Shown: positions 26,882 through 36,525 of the stretch, piece after piece | Position numbering within the stretch: the stretch's first letter is position 1 | How the letters are laid out: every line of letters starts with the position of its first letter | From: an uncultured Flavobacteriales bacterium | Lineage (GTDB): Bacteria > Bacteroidota > Bacteroidia > Flavobacteriales_D > Crocinitomicaceae | Length of the DNA: 64,000 bases | Direction: 5' to 3' | Assembly (NCBI GenBank): GCA_937973685.1 | Contig: CALJKJ010000042.1 | Span: 20,796-84,795, forward strand | Made by a program: the position numbers and the translations under genes | Notes under the pieces: generated by a model | Told to the model about the DNA's origin: nothing | Seen by the model: only the letters and a program-made list of their open reading frames with translations | Databases searched by the model: none

Positions 26882-28582
26882 ATGAAAAATTGGTTATTCG
26901 GATTAACAACATTTTGTAGTATTCAGTTAACTCTTGGTCAAACCACCAATGATGGTTCGTTAACTGGAAACATGGAAACAACCTTTCAGTACTTAAATGC
27001 AGATTCTTTAATCGGTGCAACTCAACCTGAATCTAAAGGATTGATGAGTTCATACATGAACGTATTTTACCGCAATGGAAACTTCAAAGCAGGAATGCGT
27101 GTTGAGTCGTACTTACCTAGAATTCAAGGTTACCCGAATCGTTTTGATGGAACGGGAATAGGAATGCGCTATATAGGTTATGCGAATGATTTCATTGACA
27201 TTACACTTGGGCATTTCTATGAACAATTTGGACAAGGTACTGCGCTTCGTGTTTATGAAGACCGCAACTTAGGCTATGATAATGTGTTAGATGGAGCACG
27301 CATAATATTAAAACCCGTAAAAGGTGTTCAATTAAAAGGTGTTTACGGTTATCAACGTTATTCATTCCAGAATGGAAGTGTTGTTAATTCAGCTGGTATT
27401 ACTCGAGGAGCGGATGCTCAATTTCATTTAAACGACCTCATCAAACCATTAACAAAAAGTGGGTTAGACATAACGCTTGGCGGTTCATTTGTAAGTAAAT
27501 ACCAAGTTGACAACGATCCCGATTATATATTACCGCAAAACGTAGGTGTTTATGGTGGTCGTGCAGACATTCGTTATAAAAAATGGACGTTAAATGCCGA
27601 GTTTACTCACAAAGACAATGACCCATCAGCTGATAACAATTACAGTTATAATCCAGGTCACTCTGCGATATTAAATGTTGGTTACTCAAAAAAAGGGTTA
27701 GGTATTGTTTTCTCTGCAAAATCAGTAGACAACATGAGCTTTCGATCAGACAGAACAAAAGATTTACAAGACTTAATCATTAATTATTTACCTGCATTAA
27801 ACAAAACTCACTCGTATAATCTTGTCGCTACTCTTTACCCCTATGCAACTCGTCCAGTTGGTGAAATTGCTTTTCAAGGTGAAGTGTTGTACATGATTCC
27901 AAAAGGGAAAATCAACAAGAAATTTGGTGTGCCAATCAATGTCAATTTTTCAACAGCTTATTTACCTATCAAATCTACTTCAGGAATTAATCCAAATGAC
28001 TCATCTCGAATTAATTATGTAGGTAAACCATTTAATATGAGCGACTCTTTACTTTGGAGAGATTTCAATGTGAATGTTACTTATAAATTCACCAAAACAT
28101 TCTACTTAATTGCTGCTTATTACAACATCTCAATTAACAATGATGTCTCTAAAATATCAGGAGATGCGCATGGGTTAATCCGCTCAAATATTGGAGTAGC
28201 TGAGTTGGGTTGGAAAATCAATAAAAACAATAATTTACGCATGGAATTCCAAGCATTATTCACTAATAAAATTGATAAGGTTAATGAAGACCAAACGATT
28301 TCTCGTGTGAGTAATGACAAGGGAAATTGGGCAACAGTTGTAGCTGAATATTCTATTTCGCCAAATTGGTTCTTTGCTGTAATGGATCAATACAATTATG
28401 GAAACAACAATCCTGAATTACGATTACATTATTTAATCGGAACTGTTGGTTATTTGAAAGATGCAACACGTATAGCAGTTAATTATGGCCGTCAACGTGC
28501 AGGGTTATTTTGTGTTGGAGGTGTTTGTCGATTTGTTCCAGCTTCCAATGGTTTAACATTGACTGTTTCTCATAGTTTCTAA
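26882..28582 (+). CDS. Outer-membrane barrel protein, DUF6029-like
   Basis: The 566-residue product has a signal peptide (about 1-19, ending LTLGQ) and alternating amphipathic strands throughout, ending in VSHSF, as expected for an outer-membrane beta-barrel. A conserved-looking block is DFIDITLGHFYEQFGQGTALR followed by RNLGYDNVLDGARI (about residues 100-140), which I associate with DUF6029. Function is unknown. Its position between a TlpA-like thioredoxin and an Omp28 lipoprotein suggests a shared envelope role. Confidence 0.72.
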   Translation: MKNWLFGLTTFCSIQLTLGQTTNDGSLTGNMETTFQYLNADSLIGATQPESKGLMSSYMNVFYRNGNFKAGMRVESYLPRIQGYPNRFDGTGIGMRYIGYANDFIDITLGHFYEQFGQGTALRVYEDRNLGYDNVLDGARIILKPVKGVQLKGVYGYQRYSFQNGSVVNSAGITRGADAQFHLNDLIKPLTKSGLDITLGGSFVSKYQVDNDPDYILPQNVGVYGGRADIRYKKWTLNAEFTHKDNDPSADNNYSYNPGHSAILNVGYSKKGLGIVFSAKSVDNMSFRSDRTKDLQDLIINYLPALNKTHSYNLVATLYPYATRPVGEIAFQGEVLYMIPKGKINKKFGVPINVNFSTAYLPIKSTSGINPNDSSRINYVGKPFNMSDSLLWRDFNVNVTYKFTKTFYLIAAYYNISINNDVSKISGDAHGLIRSNIGVAELGWKINKNNNLRMEFQALFTNKIDKVNEDQTISRVSNDKGNWATVVAEYSISPNWFFAVMDQYNYGNNNPELRLHYLIGTVGYLKDATRIAVNYGRQRAGLFCVGGVCRFVPASNGLTLTVSHSF

Positions 28583-28591
28583 TTTATTATC

Positions 28592-29539
28592 ATGAAAAAA
28601 ATAAGTATATATTTAGGATTCATTCTCTTGCTAGTTATTATTTCAAGTTGTGATAAAGTAACAAATCCTTATCCACCAACCAGTGGAGGAAATGGTGAAC
28701 TAGACTGGAGTTTATATCCGGATGGAGATTCTGCTCATTATGCGCAAAATAAATGGCCAACATTTATTGCTAATACAAATTCATTGCGCAATGTACTCAT
28801 AGAAGATTTTACAGGTCATACATGTAACAGTTGTCCTGCTGCAGCAACTCTAGCACATACCCTAGAAACGAACAATCCAGCACGTGTATTTACGGCAACT
28901 ATTCATACTGGACCAACAGGAATGGGACCTTTACAAGCTGTCCAATTACCAGACTATCCTACAAATTGGACAAATCCACAAGGTTTAGAAATTGGTAAGT
29001 ATTTTGGGTCAATACCAGGTTCAGCTTTTCAAGGTAATCCACGAGGAACAATCAATCGGACAAATAATGGCGGACAATTAACATTACATCCATCTGGCTG
29101 GACGAGTAAAGTCAATAGTATTATTGCTGCAAACGATTTAAAAGTAAATGTTCAAGCACACAGTAATTATTTTGCAAGTACACGTGGTTACTTTTTGCAT
29201 ACAGAACTTGCTCTTTTAGATGCTTCACTTGTTGCAAACCAGTTAGGTATGGTTGTTTATTTGATAGAAGATTCTATTATCGGCGATCAAAAAATGTCTG
29301 ATAACTCACACAATCCTACTTATGTTCACCGTGATGTGATGAGAAGTTGTATCGATGGAAAAGCTTTTGGAAGAACAATTTCAACCTCAAACCTTTCAAC
29401 GAATGGCAACTACTATTTGAACTATAGCTACAAATTGCCCGCATCTTATGATCCGACAAATACGCATGTGTTGATTTATGTCTACGACAAAACAACCATG
29501 GAAATTTATCAAGTCATTGAACACGAAATAATTGAATAA
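28592..29539 (+). CDS. Omp28-related lipoprotein
   Basis: The 315-residue product has a lipoprotein signal with lipobox ISSC (Cys20), followed by Asp and a Pro/Gly-rich tether. The Omp28 domain begins LIEDFTGHTCNSCPAAA, with Cys78 and Cys81 as CxxC, and continues with IHTGPTGMG and a late GNYYLNYSYKLP strand. Unlike the 598-residue Omp28 protein it lacks a T9SS tail and is lipid-anchored instead. It lies 9 bp after the barrel gene. The CxxC suggests exchange with the upstream TlpA-like protein; this is inference. Confidence 0.85.
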   Translation: MKKISIYLGFILLLVIISSCDKVTNPYPPTSGGNGELDWSLYPDGDSAHYAQNKWPTFIANTNSLRNVLIEDFTGHTCNSCPAAATLAHTLETNNPARVFTATIHTGPTGMGPLQAVQLPDYPTNWTNPQGLEIGKYFGSIPGSAFQGNPRGTINRTNNGGQLTLHPSGWTSKVNSIIAANDLKVNVQAHSNYFASTRGYFLHTELALLDASLVANQLGMVVYLIEDSIIGDQKMSDNSHNPTYVHRDVMRSCIDGKAFGRTISTSNLSTNGNYYLNYSYKLPASYDPTNTHVLIYVYDKTTMEIYQVIEHEIIE

Positions 29540-29540
29540 A

Positions 29541-29572
29541 AAAATGCTGTCTTAATTAGACAGCATTTTTTT
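29541..29572. terminator. Bidirectional terminator after the Omp28 lipoprotein gene
   Basis: AAAATGCTGTCT / AGACAGCATTTT form a 12-bp stem with a TAATT loop. A and T runs on both sides serve the plus-strand operon and the convergent biotin carrier gene. Confidence 0.9.
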
Positions 29573-29591
29573 AAACTATTGTAATCTATTA

Positions 29592-30062
29592 TTATTCGAA
29601 TTCGATTAATAACCCACCTTTTTCTACTACATCTTGTGGATTGATTGAAATATGCTTAACGACGCCTATTCCTTCAGCCTTCAACACATTTTCCATTTTC
29701 ATTGCTTCCAATGTTAGTAATGGGTCACCAACTTGAACCTCTTGTCCGATTTGAACTGATATGCCAACAACTCTTCCAGGCATTGGCGCTTTCAATTGTT
29801 TCAACTTACGCACTTTTGGTTTGTCCAATCCCATTGAAGCAATTAATGCATCGAGAGGTTGTCCTTTTTTAACTTCAAAAACGCGGTGGTTTAATTTCAA
29901 GGTCAATAATCCTTCTTCTTGACGATTTGACATGACTTCACCTCTGTATTTTTTTCCTTTGTAGGTGATGGAGAAAAACTGTTGATTTTCCCATTTCAGG
30001 TTTACGCCATCTGTATTTGTGATGAAGTCTTTTCCGTCTAACTGCCAATTTGAAGTTTGCAT
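29592..30062 (-). CDS. Biotin carboxyl carrier-type protein
   Basis: The 156-residue product ends in a biotinyl domain with the motif EAMKMEN, where Lys122 is the expected biotinylation site. It is preceded by an APMPGRVVGI strand and followed by a VEKGGLLIEFE end. The N-terminal half is a beta-rich module as found in carriers of acyl-CoA/propionyl-CoA carboxylases in Bacteroidota. The frame can be extended to a TTG at 30104, but a TAAATTTG element at 30080-30087 inside that extension favours ATG 30062. No carboxylase gene is adjacent, so the partner enzyme is unknown. Confidence 0.85.
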   Translation of the reverse strand: MQTSNWQLDGKDFITNTDGVNLKWENQQFFSITYKGKKYRGEVMSNRQEEGLLTLKLNHRVFEVKKGQPLDALIASMGLDKPKVRKLKQLKAPMPGRVVGISVQIGQEVQVGDPLLTLEAMKMENVLKAEGIGVVKHISINPQDVVEKGGLLIEFE

Positions 30063-30079
30063 TGTTTTAAGCTTTGAAA

Positions 30080-30087
30080 CAAATTTA
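30080..30087 (-). promoter_or_regulatory. Possible promoter of the biotin carrier gene
   Basis: The reverse strand reads TAAATTTG, 17 bp upstream of the preferred ATG at 30062. The -33 element is unclear. Confidence 0.45.
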
Positions 30088-30152
30088 AAAACAATTTTAT
30101 GCAATTGAAGTAAATTTCTCTCAAAATCACTGAAATGAATAATTTGAATTGG

Positions 30153-30160
30153 TATCTTCG
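30153..30160 (+). promoter_or_regulatory. Possible promoter of the M1 peptidase gene
   Basis: TATCTTCG differs from TAnnTTTG by one base. It lies inside the upstream extension of the frame, which is why the start at 30177 is preferred. Confidence 0.4.
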
Positions 30161-30176
30161 AAACTTAAAATTAAAA

Positions 30177-32792
30177 ATGAGTATGAAAAAAATACTATTC
30201 TTCATCGGATTATCCTTGATTAGTTGTCATTCAACAAAAGGGAAATTGAATGGAAAAGATGGAGTAAATACAGTTGTTACCACTACAAATGAGCAACTTA
30301 CAACTGAAAACAAAAAGATTTACCACGGAAGTGAAACACTTTTAACAGATTTGATTCATACCAAATTAGAAGTGTCATTTGATTGGACAAAATCGTGGAT
30401 GTATGGTAAAGAAACACTGACTGCGAAACCACATTTTTATGCTACAAACGAGTTGATTTTAGATGCAAAAGGAATGGAAATCAAAGCTATTAGCTTAAAT
30501 GGAGCACCATTGAAATATACCTACAGCAATGATGTGTTAACTATTACTCTTGACAAAACCTATCAACGAACACAACAATATACGGTTGTTATTGATTATA
30601 TCGCAAAACCAGATGAACGGTTAACTTCTGGTTCTTCAGCCATTTCAAGTGATAAAGGACTATATTTCATCAATCCAAAAGGATTGGAAAACAATAAAAT
30701 GCCGCAAATTTGGACACAAGGTGAAACAGAAGCTAGTTCAGTTTGGTTTCCAACAATTGACGCACCTAATAGTAAAACGACACAAGAAATTTTTATTACC
30801 GTTGACAACAAATATGTTACACTTTCGAATGGTAAATTAATTTCTTCGAAAGAAAATGGAAACGGAACACGTGTTGACCATTGGAAACAAGATTTGGCGC
30901 ACGCTCCTTATTTATTCATGATGGGAATTGGTGAATTCAAAGTGGTGAAAGATTATTACACACGCCAGAATGGAACCCAAATGGAAGTCAATTATTATGT
31001 TGAACCAGAGTGGGAATCAAGTGCAAAAGCAATTTTTGGTGAAACACCTGCAATGATTGACTATTTCTCCAAGTTATTGGGGGTAGAATATCCTTGGGAC
31101 AAGTATTCCCAAATTGTTGTGCGTGATTATGTGTCTGGGGCGATGGAAAACACCGGCGCTGTTGTTTTTGGAGACTACGCTTACAAAACCGAGCGTGAGT
31201 TGTTAGATGGTAACGATCAATCGACGATTGCCCATGAATTGTTTCACCATTGGTTTGGCGATTTAGTAACGTGTGAATCGTGGTCGAATTTATCTTTAAA
31301 CGAATCGTTTGCAAATTATTCGCAATACTTATGGGATGAATTTAAATTTGGAAAAGACGAAGCAGATTATCGTGCAATTGAAGAAGCTGAAGGTTATTAT
31401 GCCTCTGCTGATCAAGGTGGTTTCCACAATTTAATTTGGTTCGACTACAATTCGCAAGAAGACATGTTTGATGGTCACTCGTACAACAAAGGTGGGCGTA
31501 TCTTACACATGTTGCGCTCATACCTTGGAGACGAAGCTTTCTTTTTAGCACTACAAAATTACTTGAAAACGAATGCATATCAACCTGCTGAATTCAACCA
31601 ATTGCGTTTGGCATTTGAGTCAGTTTCTGGAGAAGATTTAAACTGGTTTTTTAACCAATGGTATTTGGACAAGGGTCATCCGACTTTGAACTTGAAATAT
31701 TCTTTCAATGCTGCTGAAAAAACGGTAAGCTTGACTGTAGATCAAACTCAAGCAGCTGAATTCAGAACGTTTACATTACCTGTTAACGTAACAGTATTTG
31801 ATGACAGAGGTGAAACGACGCAACGTATTTGGATTGATAAAAAAAGTGAAGTGTTTACTTTTCCAGTAGTAGGAACACTTAAAAACGTATTGTTTGATAA
31901 CCAAGCGATGGTTTTGGCACGTATAGTAGAAGAAAAACCGCAAGAGTGGTACATTCATCAATACTACAATGGAAAAAAATATATTCATCGTAAAAATGCA
32001 TTTCAGTTTGGTTTGACGACACAATCTGCTGCTACAGATCAATTAATCCTGGACGGTTTAAAAGATCCATTTTGGGATATTCGTTCTGTTGCAATGAGTA
32101 ATTATGCACGTTTATCGGGTGATGCAAAATTACGTGCAATGGCTATCATTAAAGCTGCTGTTCAAAATGATGCTTCGCCAAGCGTGCGTGAAAGTGCATT
32201 AACAATCGTAAGTAATAATGCATCAACGGAAGAAGCGACTGCTTATCTTGAAGATCGAATTAAAAATGATCGTTCTTATGCTGTAATTAGCAAAGGATTG
32301 GAAGAACTTGCTAAAATTGATGTGTCAAGTGCACTCAAATTTGCAAAACAATTAGAAAAAGAAAAATCTTCTAAAATGATTGGTAGTATTTGTGGTTTAT
32401 ATGGAAAAGTAGGAACAACAACATACATACCTTTTTTTCAAACTGCATTTAATAACAATTTATTACAAGGTTCAGATAAATTGGAAGCATTGTTTGGGTT
32501 TACCGTACTTTTAGCAAAACAAGATGCTTTAGTGCAACGTCAATACTTGCCGATTTTAGAAGATCAAGGTAAAAATGGTGGGATTTATGCACAAATGTTC
32601 TATCCGCAATTTATTGGCTACTTATCCGATGCATTAACAAATAGTATCGTTGATTTGAAAGACAAAGAAGCACAAGCTAAAAAATCAGGAAATACCAATG
32701 CAGAATCAATTGCAAATGGAAAAAGAATAGAAGCCGAAGCATTGTTGCATGATTATGAAAGCATATTAAATACTTTAAATAAAGAAGATTAA
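30177..32792 (+). CDS. M1 family metallopeptidase lipoprotein
   Basis: The 871-residue zinc aminopeptidase has a complete site: GAMEN at 321-325, HELFH at 353-357 and the third ligand Glu376 in SLNESFANY. The N-terminus is a lipoprotein signal with LISC (Cys17), so it should be anchored in the envelope and act on peptides outside the cytoplasm. Residues beyond about 570 are helical and HEAT-like, as in large M1 enzymes. The frame extends to an ATG at 30135, but that would bury the signal peptide. Its stop abuts the stop of the convergent gene with no intervening base. Confidence 0.92.
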   Translation: MSMKKILFFIGLSLISCHSTKGKLNGKDGVNTVVTTTNEQLTTENKKIYHGSETLLTDLIHTKLEVSFDWTKSWMYGKETLTAKPHFYATNELILDAKGMEIKAISLNGAPLKYTYSNDVLTITLDKTYQRTQQYTVVIDYIAKPDERLTSGSSAISSDKGLYFINPKGLENNKMPQIWTQGETEASSVWFPTIDAPNSKTTQEIFITVDNKYVTLSNGKLISSKENGNGTRVDHWKQDLAHAPYLFMMGIGEFKVVKDYYTRQNGTQMEVNYYVEPEWESSAKAIFGETPAMIDYFSKLLGVEYPWDKYSQIVVRDYVSGAMENTGAVVFGDYAYKTERELLDGNDQSTIAHELFHHWFGDLVTCESWSNLSLNESFANYSQYLWDEFKFGKDEADYRAIEEAEGYYASADQGGFHNLIWFDYNSQEDMFDGHSYNKGGRILHMLRSYLGDEAFFLALQNYLKTNAYQPAEFNQLRLAFESVSGEDLNWFFNQWYLDKGHPTLNLKYSFNAAEKTVSLTVDQTQAAEFRTFTLPVNVTVFDDRGETTQRIWIDKKSEVFTFPVVGTLKNVLFDNQAMVLARIVEEKPQEWYIHQYYNGKKYIHRKNAFQFGLTTQSAATDQLILDGLKDPFWDIRSVAMSNYARLSGDAKLRAMAIIKAAVQNDASPSVRESALTIVSNNASTEEATAYLEDRIKNDRSYAVISKGLEELAKIDVSSALKFAKQLEKEKSSKMIGSICGLYGKVGTTTYIPFFQTAFNNNLLQGSDKLEALFGFTVLLAKQDALVQRQYLPILEDQGKNGGIYAQMFYPQFIGYLSDALTNSIVDLKDKEAQAKKSGNTNAESIANGKRIEAEALLHDYESILNTLNKED

Positions 32793-35700
32793 TTAGAAAA
32801 ACGCTTTTAATTCCATTCCGCCAGCATGAACAAAAGGTGAAAGCTGACTTTTTCTGCCGGAATATTGAATGGCTAATTGCAAACTTTTTGATATGGTTCG
32901 TTGATACCCAACGGACCATATTGCGTTTTTACCCGCTTTTAAAGCTTCTAATAATTCAAAACCTAATGGAGAATTTGCATTGCCAATAAAATCAATTTGA
33001 ACGACATTTAATTGAACTTGAAGGCTTCCTTTTTGCGCTTGGTTATATTTGACAGTACAACCAATATCTTTTACCGTAGCTGATTCTCCCCCTAAATTAA
33101 TTGCATTTTGTTTCTTCGAATAACGCGCATCCAAACTCAAACGTAAAGTTGTTGATGGTTGAAAAACAAGTGATGGTTTCCAAATAAAGTAATTTAATTG
33201 ATAGTTACGTCCTGTAGTATAATCGACAATAGATTGTTTTTCACCCGTTTCAAACGATTGCAATACACTCCATTCTTTGTGAAACGTATACCGACCATTG
33301 ATACTGTGACTCGCTTTGTATTTACCATCATAACCAGTGGCTAACAATAGTTTTGATTGAGAAACATCGTACGAATAATCTGCACTAAAAACCGCACTCG
33401 TGCGATTAAAATAAACCGTATGTTTCATATTGGTCGTTGCAGAAATAATATCCTGGTTATCAATACGTCCTACAAAAGGATTGTACGCGTTGATGCCTTC
33501 AAAAAAAGCTGTTTTCCGTTGAATCCGCAAACGACTTTGTGTTGAAAATCGAGCTAATTGTTTTTTCAATCGGTTGTTTGAAGACGCCCACAAACGTTCT
33601 GGTCGAATGGTTAACGATTGATTAAACTCATTCGAATATGTTTTGCTGTATTCATTCGAAGGCGTAAAAACACGGATATAACTAGCTTGATCGGCATACG
33701 CAGCAATTTCAAATTCATTCAAATCTTTGATATTATCTCCATTATAATCAACCCAAGTATACACCCCTTGACCATCGTTTACTTTGATATAAATAAACGC
33801 TTTTTTCAATTCTAATCCCGCACCTACTTCATAAAAAGTTGTCAATTGCACCGCATTCTTTGCAAAGCGCCATTCGTGATCAATCCGACCATTTGTTGTG
33901 TTTTCTGGTTGTTGATTGATTAATGTACTATCAACAATTGCAAGTACCCTGTAATTACCAATGAGTAATAAGCGTTGGTTTTTCCAATTTTTCTTTGACC
34001 ACTCAATACTTGCTGTTTTTGCCTTTGCTGCAGTTGCAAATTGGGATAAATTGGAGCGTCCATCTAACCGTTCTCGGTACGACAATCGAAATTCACCTGA
34101 TGTTGAATCGCCAAATACGGCATACCCTTGATAATCGAAAAATGAATACGACGCTGTTGTCAATGTTGTTGCGGATTTATAGGCATTCCATTCTTGATCG
34201 GCTTTGTAGCCAACTTTTAGCCAACGGTAACTTTTTGACACATCTACTTTATGGCGAAAAAACCGATTGCTCGCTACTGTTGTTGCGCTTAACATACTTC
34301 CATCTCCTTGAATGCGCAAACCGTTTTTATACCAAGCAACTAAGACTTGACTTTTTACTCCCGAAAAATCATTTCCAATTTTAAAGTTTTGTGCATTCCA
34401 TTCAATGGATCCATATTGTTGATGCTTCAACGCTGTTCTGAAGGTTGTATAAATCTGATTCCCTTCGTAATGTTGATTTCTTGTGTTCCAATCGCGGTCA
34501 AATTCAACAGCTCTGTATTGTTCAATTGGTTTAAAAAACGGATCCAATAATTCGCATTCGAGTTGGTTTTTCCACGACCATTTTTTAACCGTGTCTTTAC
34601 CGAAAGGTACGGAATGAGTTAGTTGTGCCCGAAAAGAAAATCCTTTATCGTCTCGTTTATCTTTCGAAGAAAACGTGTTTTTATCGGTCGTGCTCATAGC
34701 GGTTTCAGTCAGTAGGCTCAGGCGATCTGAAAAACGATACTTTCCGCCTAGCGCAATTAATTGTTGCTTTTTTGGAGTGATCAACATTTTAACTGGCGCA
34801 TAATCTCCTTGAGGAATTCCACCAACAGGTTGAAGCCATTTGTACACTTTCCCAAGCGCATTGAATTTTTCAAAAACATAATCACCATTTCCCTGACCAA
34901 CGTATGAAAAAGTCACTTTGTAAATAGCTAGTGTTGGATTGATAGATGCAACTAAAACGGTATCAAATCCCAATGAATCGACTAATTGATACATGACCAA
35001 GTTTTCGGAAAAACCAACGGAATCAATGACGAAGCTTTGAGCCAATTCCAAACTGTCACCAATAGCTGCAAGCAATCCCTTCTGTTGATCGGTTAAATTC
35101 TGTTGCAGGGGCTGGTTTTTAACATCTTGTTCCGAATACGCATTGAACCACCAATCCATTTTTTTAGTTGTCCCAACTGTTGAAAATTGAAAAAGCGAGC
35201 GGGCATAATTTTGATCGGCATATTGAAATTCAATGACAATTCGAATGTCTTTCGTCATTAAATTACGAGCAGTAAATGTTACTTCGGCAGTGTTGTAATC
35301 AATGACATAATCGAATTCTTGACCTCTTTTCATGAGCTTTCCATCAATAAAAACGCGTTCAGTTCCTGAAAGCACCACAATAAATGGTTCGTTTTCATTC
35401 CCGCGCAAACGATATGGTCCTTGATTCCCTTCTATTCCTGTAATTATTTGCCGGTTGAATTTTCCTTTAGACAACGCACCACTGACTTGTGTTTTAATGG
35501 TGTTAGTAGGTTTTGTTTTCCACGTGTATTCGCCTGTTAAACCTTGACCTCGTTTTTTATACGTCATGAAATAACCTTCGGGTTTACTCAACCAGAAATC
35601 ACCGACTGTCATTTTAAATTGATCATTAAATAATTGAACAAATACTTGATCAAATTCCTGTAATTTATTGGTGTTCCCTTCTGGTTGTATGGGAAGATTA

Positions 35701-36236
35701 TTGTCGGTTACTGAAGCTAATATTTGCAAATTAGGTGCTATGTAACCAGATAATTCTAGGTTTAAATTAGAATTTACCGACAAATCCTGTTTGTTTCCAA
35801 AAGACACCCCTCGGGCTATACTCCCTGTTTTCTTTAAGCCTGCTGTTTCCATCAAATCAATTGGATCATCAGTCGGTGGAATCAAAAATAAATCGCGGTT
35901 TCCTTTTGTTACACGGTACAATTGACTGGTATCGCGGTGTTGTTGCATTTGGGCGAAAGAAATGGGCAAGACACGGTATGTCAAACTGAGACTGTCTATA
36001 CATTTTTGATTCAAAACTAGTCGTGCTTTTGCATAATCTATTTGATAGTAACTAGGTAAAAGCACCGCATCACCACAACGAATGACCAGTGAATGGGGTA
36101 AGATGGATAAGGTGTCGAATTGAATACTAGCGGTAGAATAAGCGATTTTTTTTGTGCGTAACGAGCTCAATTGCCCCCAAATTGATTGGGAGAAAAAGAC
36201 CAAGAATATCATCCAAATAAGTTGTTTGAAACGCAT
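32793..36236 (-). CDS. Large outer-membrane barrel protein, SprA-like architecture
   Basis: The 1147-residue product has a signal peptide (about 1-21, ending SIWGQ). The N-terminal region (about 60-90) and residues 294-321 (RVFIDGKLMKRGQEFDYVID followed by YNTAEVTF) show the pattern G-x-E/D-Y-x-I/V-DY-x5-V-x-F, which also occurs in SprA at residues 672-700. Between them, GSIARGVSFGNKQDLSVNS and FDQVFVQLFND resemble the SprA N-terminal barrel/plug strands. The rest is alternating barrel strands, ending AGGMELKAFF. I do not recognise a named family. A divergent SprA relative or another large export barrel is possible. Confidence 0.65.
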   Translation of the reverse strand: MRFKQLIWMIFLVFFSQSIWGQLSSLRTKKIAYSTASIQFDTLSILPHSLVIRCGDAVLLPSYYQIDYAKARLVLNQKCIDSLSLTYRVLPISFAQMQQHRDTSQLYRVTKGNRDLFLIPPTDDPIDLMETAGLKKTGSIARGVSFGNKQDLSVNSNLNLELSGYIAPNLQILASVTDNNLPIQPEGNTNKLQEFDQVFVQLFNDQFKMTVGDFWLSKPEGYFMTYKKRGQGLTGEYTWKTKPTNTIKTQVSGALSKGKFNRQIITGIEGNQGPYRLRGNENEPFIVVLSGTERVFIDGKLMKRGQEFDYVIDYNTAEVTFTARNLMTKDIRIVIEFQYADQNYARSLFQFSTVGTTKKMDWWFNAYSEQDVKNQPLQQNLTDQQKGLLAAIGDSLELAQSFVIDSVGFSENLVMYQLVDSLGFDTVLVASINPTLAIYKVTFSYVGQGNGDYVFEKFNALGKVYKWLQPVGGIPQGDYAPVKMLITPKKQQLIALGGKYRFSDRLSLLTETAMSTTDKNTFSSKDKRDDKGFSFRAQLTHSVPFGKDTVKKWSWKNQLECELLDPFFKPIEQYRAVEFDRDWNTRNQHYEGNQIYTTFRTALKHQQYGSIEWNAQNFKIGNDFSGVKSQVLVAWYKNGLRIQGDGSMLSATTVASNRFFRHKVDVSKSYRWLKVGYKADQEWNAYKSATTLTTASYSFFDYQGYAVFGDSTSGEFRLSYRERLDGRSNLSQFATAAKAKTASIEWSKKNWKNQRLLLIGNYRVLAIVDSTLINQQPENTTNGRIDHEWRFAKNAVQLTTFYEVGAGLELKKAFIYIKVNDGQGVYTWVDYNGDNIKDLNEFEIAAYADQASYIRVFTPSNEYSKTYSNEFNQSLTIRPERLWASSNNRLKKQLARFSTQSRLRIQRKTAFFEGINAYNPFVGRIDNQDIISATTNMKHTVYFNRTSAVFSADYSYDVSQSKLLLATGYDGKYKASHSINGRYTFHKEWSVLQSFETGEKQSIVDYTTGRNYQLNYFIWKPSLVFQPSTTLRLSLDARYSKKQNAINLGGESATVKDIGCTVKYNQAQKGSLQVQLNVVQIDFIGNANSPLGFELLEALKAGKNAIWSVGYQRTISKSLQLAIQYSGRKSQLSPFVHAGGMELKAFF

Positions 36237-36323
36237 TTTGCTAAGATACTAACGAAATGGAAAAGAGCTTAGTATATTAATGAGAGATTTCTTTAAGAAC
36301 CAAAGGATAAACCTCTCGTCATT

Positions 36324-36361
36324 TTGGAAATTTCCAATAAAGGAAAAAAGTAATATTACTT
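36324..36361. promoter_or_regulatory. Two perfect 14-bp palindromes upstream of the SprA-like gene
   Basis: TTGGAAATTTCCAA (36324-36337) and AAGTAATATTACTT (36348-36361) have centres 24 bp apart. They lie 88-125 bp upstream of the ATG at 36236 and could be operators. They are AT-rich, so chance cannot be excluded. Confidence 0.3.
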
Positions 36362-36429
36362 CTTTCATTCTGATTATTTGAAGAAATGTTCACTCAATAA
36401 AATTGAACAAACGACTTATATAAACAACA

Positions 36430-36456
36430 AAAATCCCTCCGATTAGAAGGGATTTT
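36430..36456 (-). terminator. Terminator of the nrdB-nrdA operon
   Basis: AAAATCCCT / AGGGATTTT form a 9-bp stem with a 9-nt loop, 69 bp past the nrdA stop. A-rich sequence on its left gives U residues on the reverse strand. Confidence 0.75.
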
Positions 36457-36525
36457 GTCGTGTATGTTTCATTAAAACGGCACAATAATTAACATCACAC
36501 TCGTTTTATAATGTTTGATCAAGTT

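Noticed and set aside
30135..30176. Longer N-terminus of the M1 peptidase
   Set aside because: It would place 14 extra residues before a clear lipoprotein signal and overlaps a promoter-like element.
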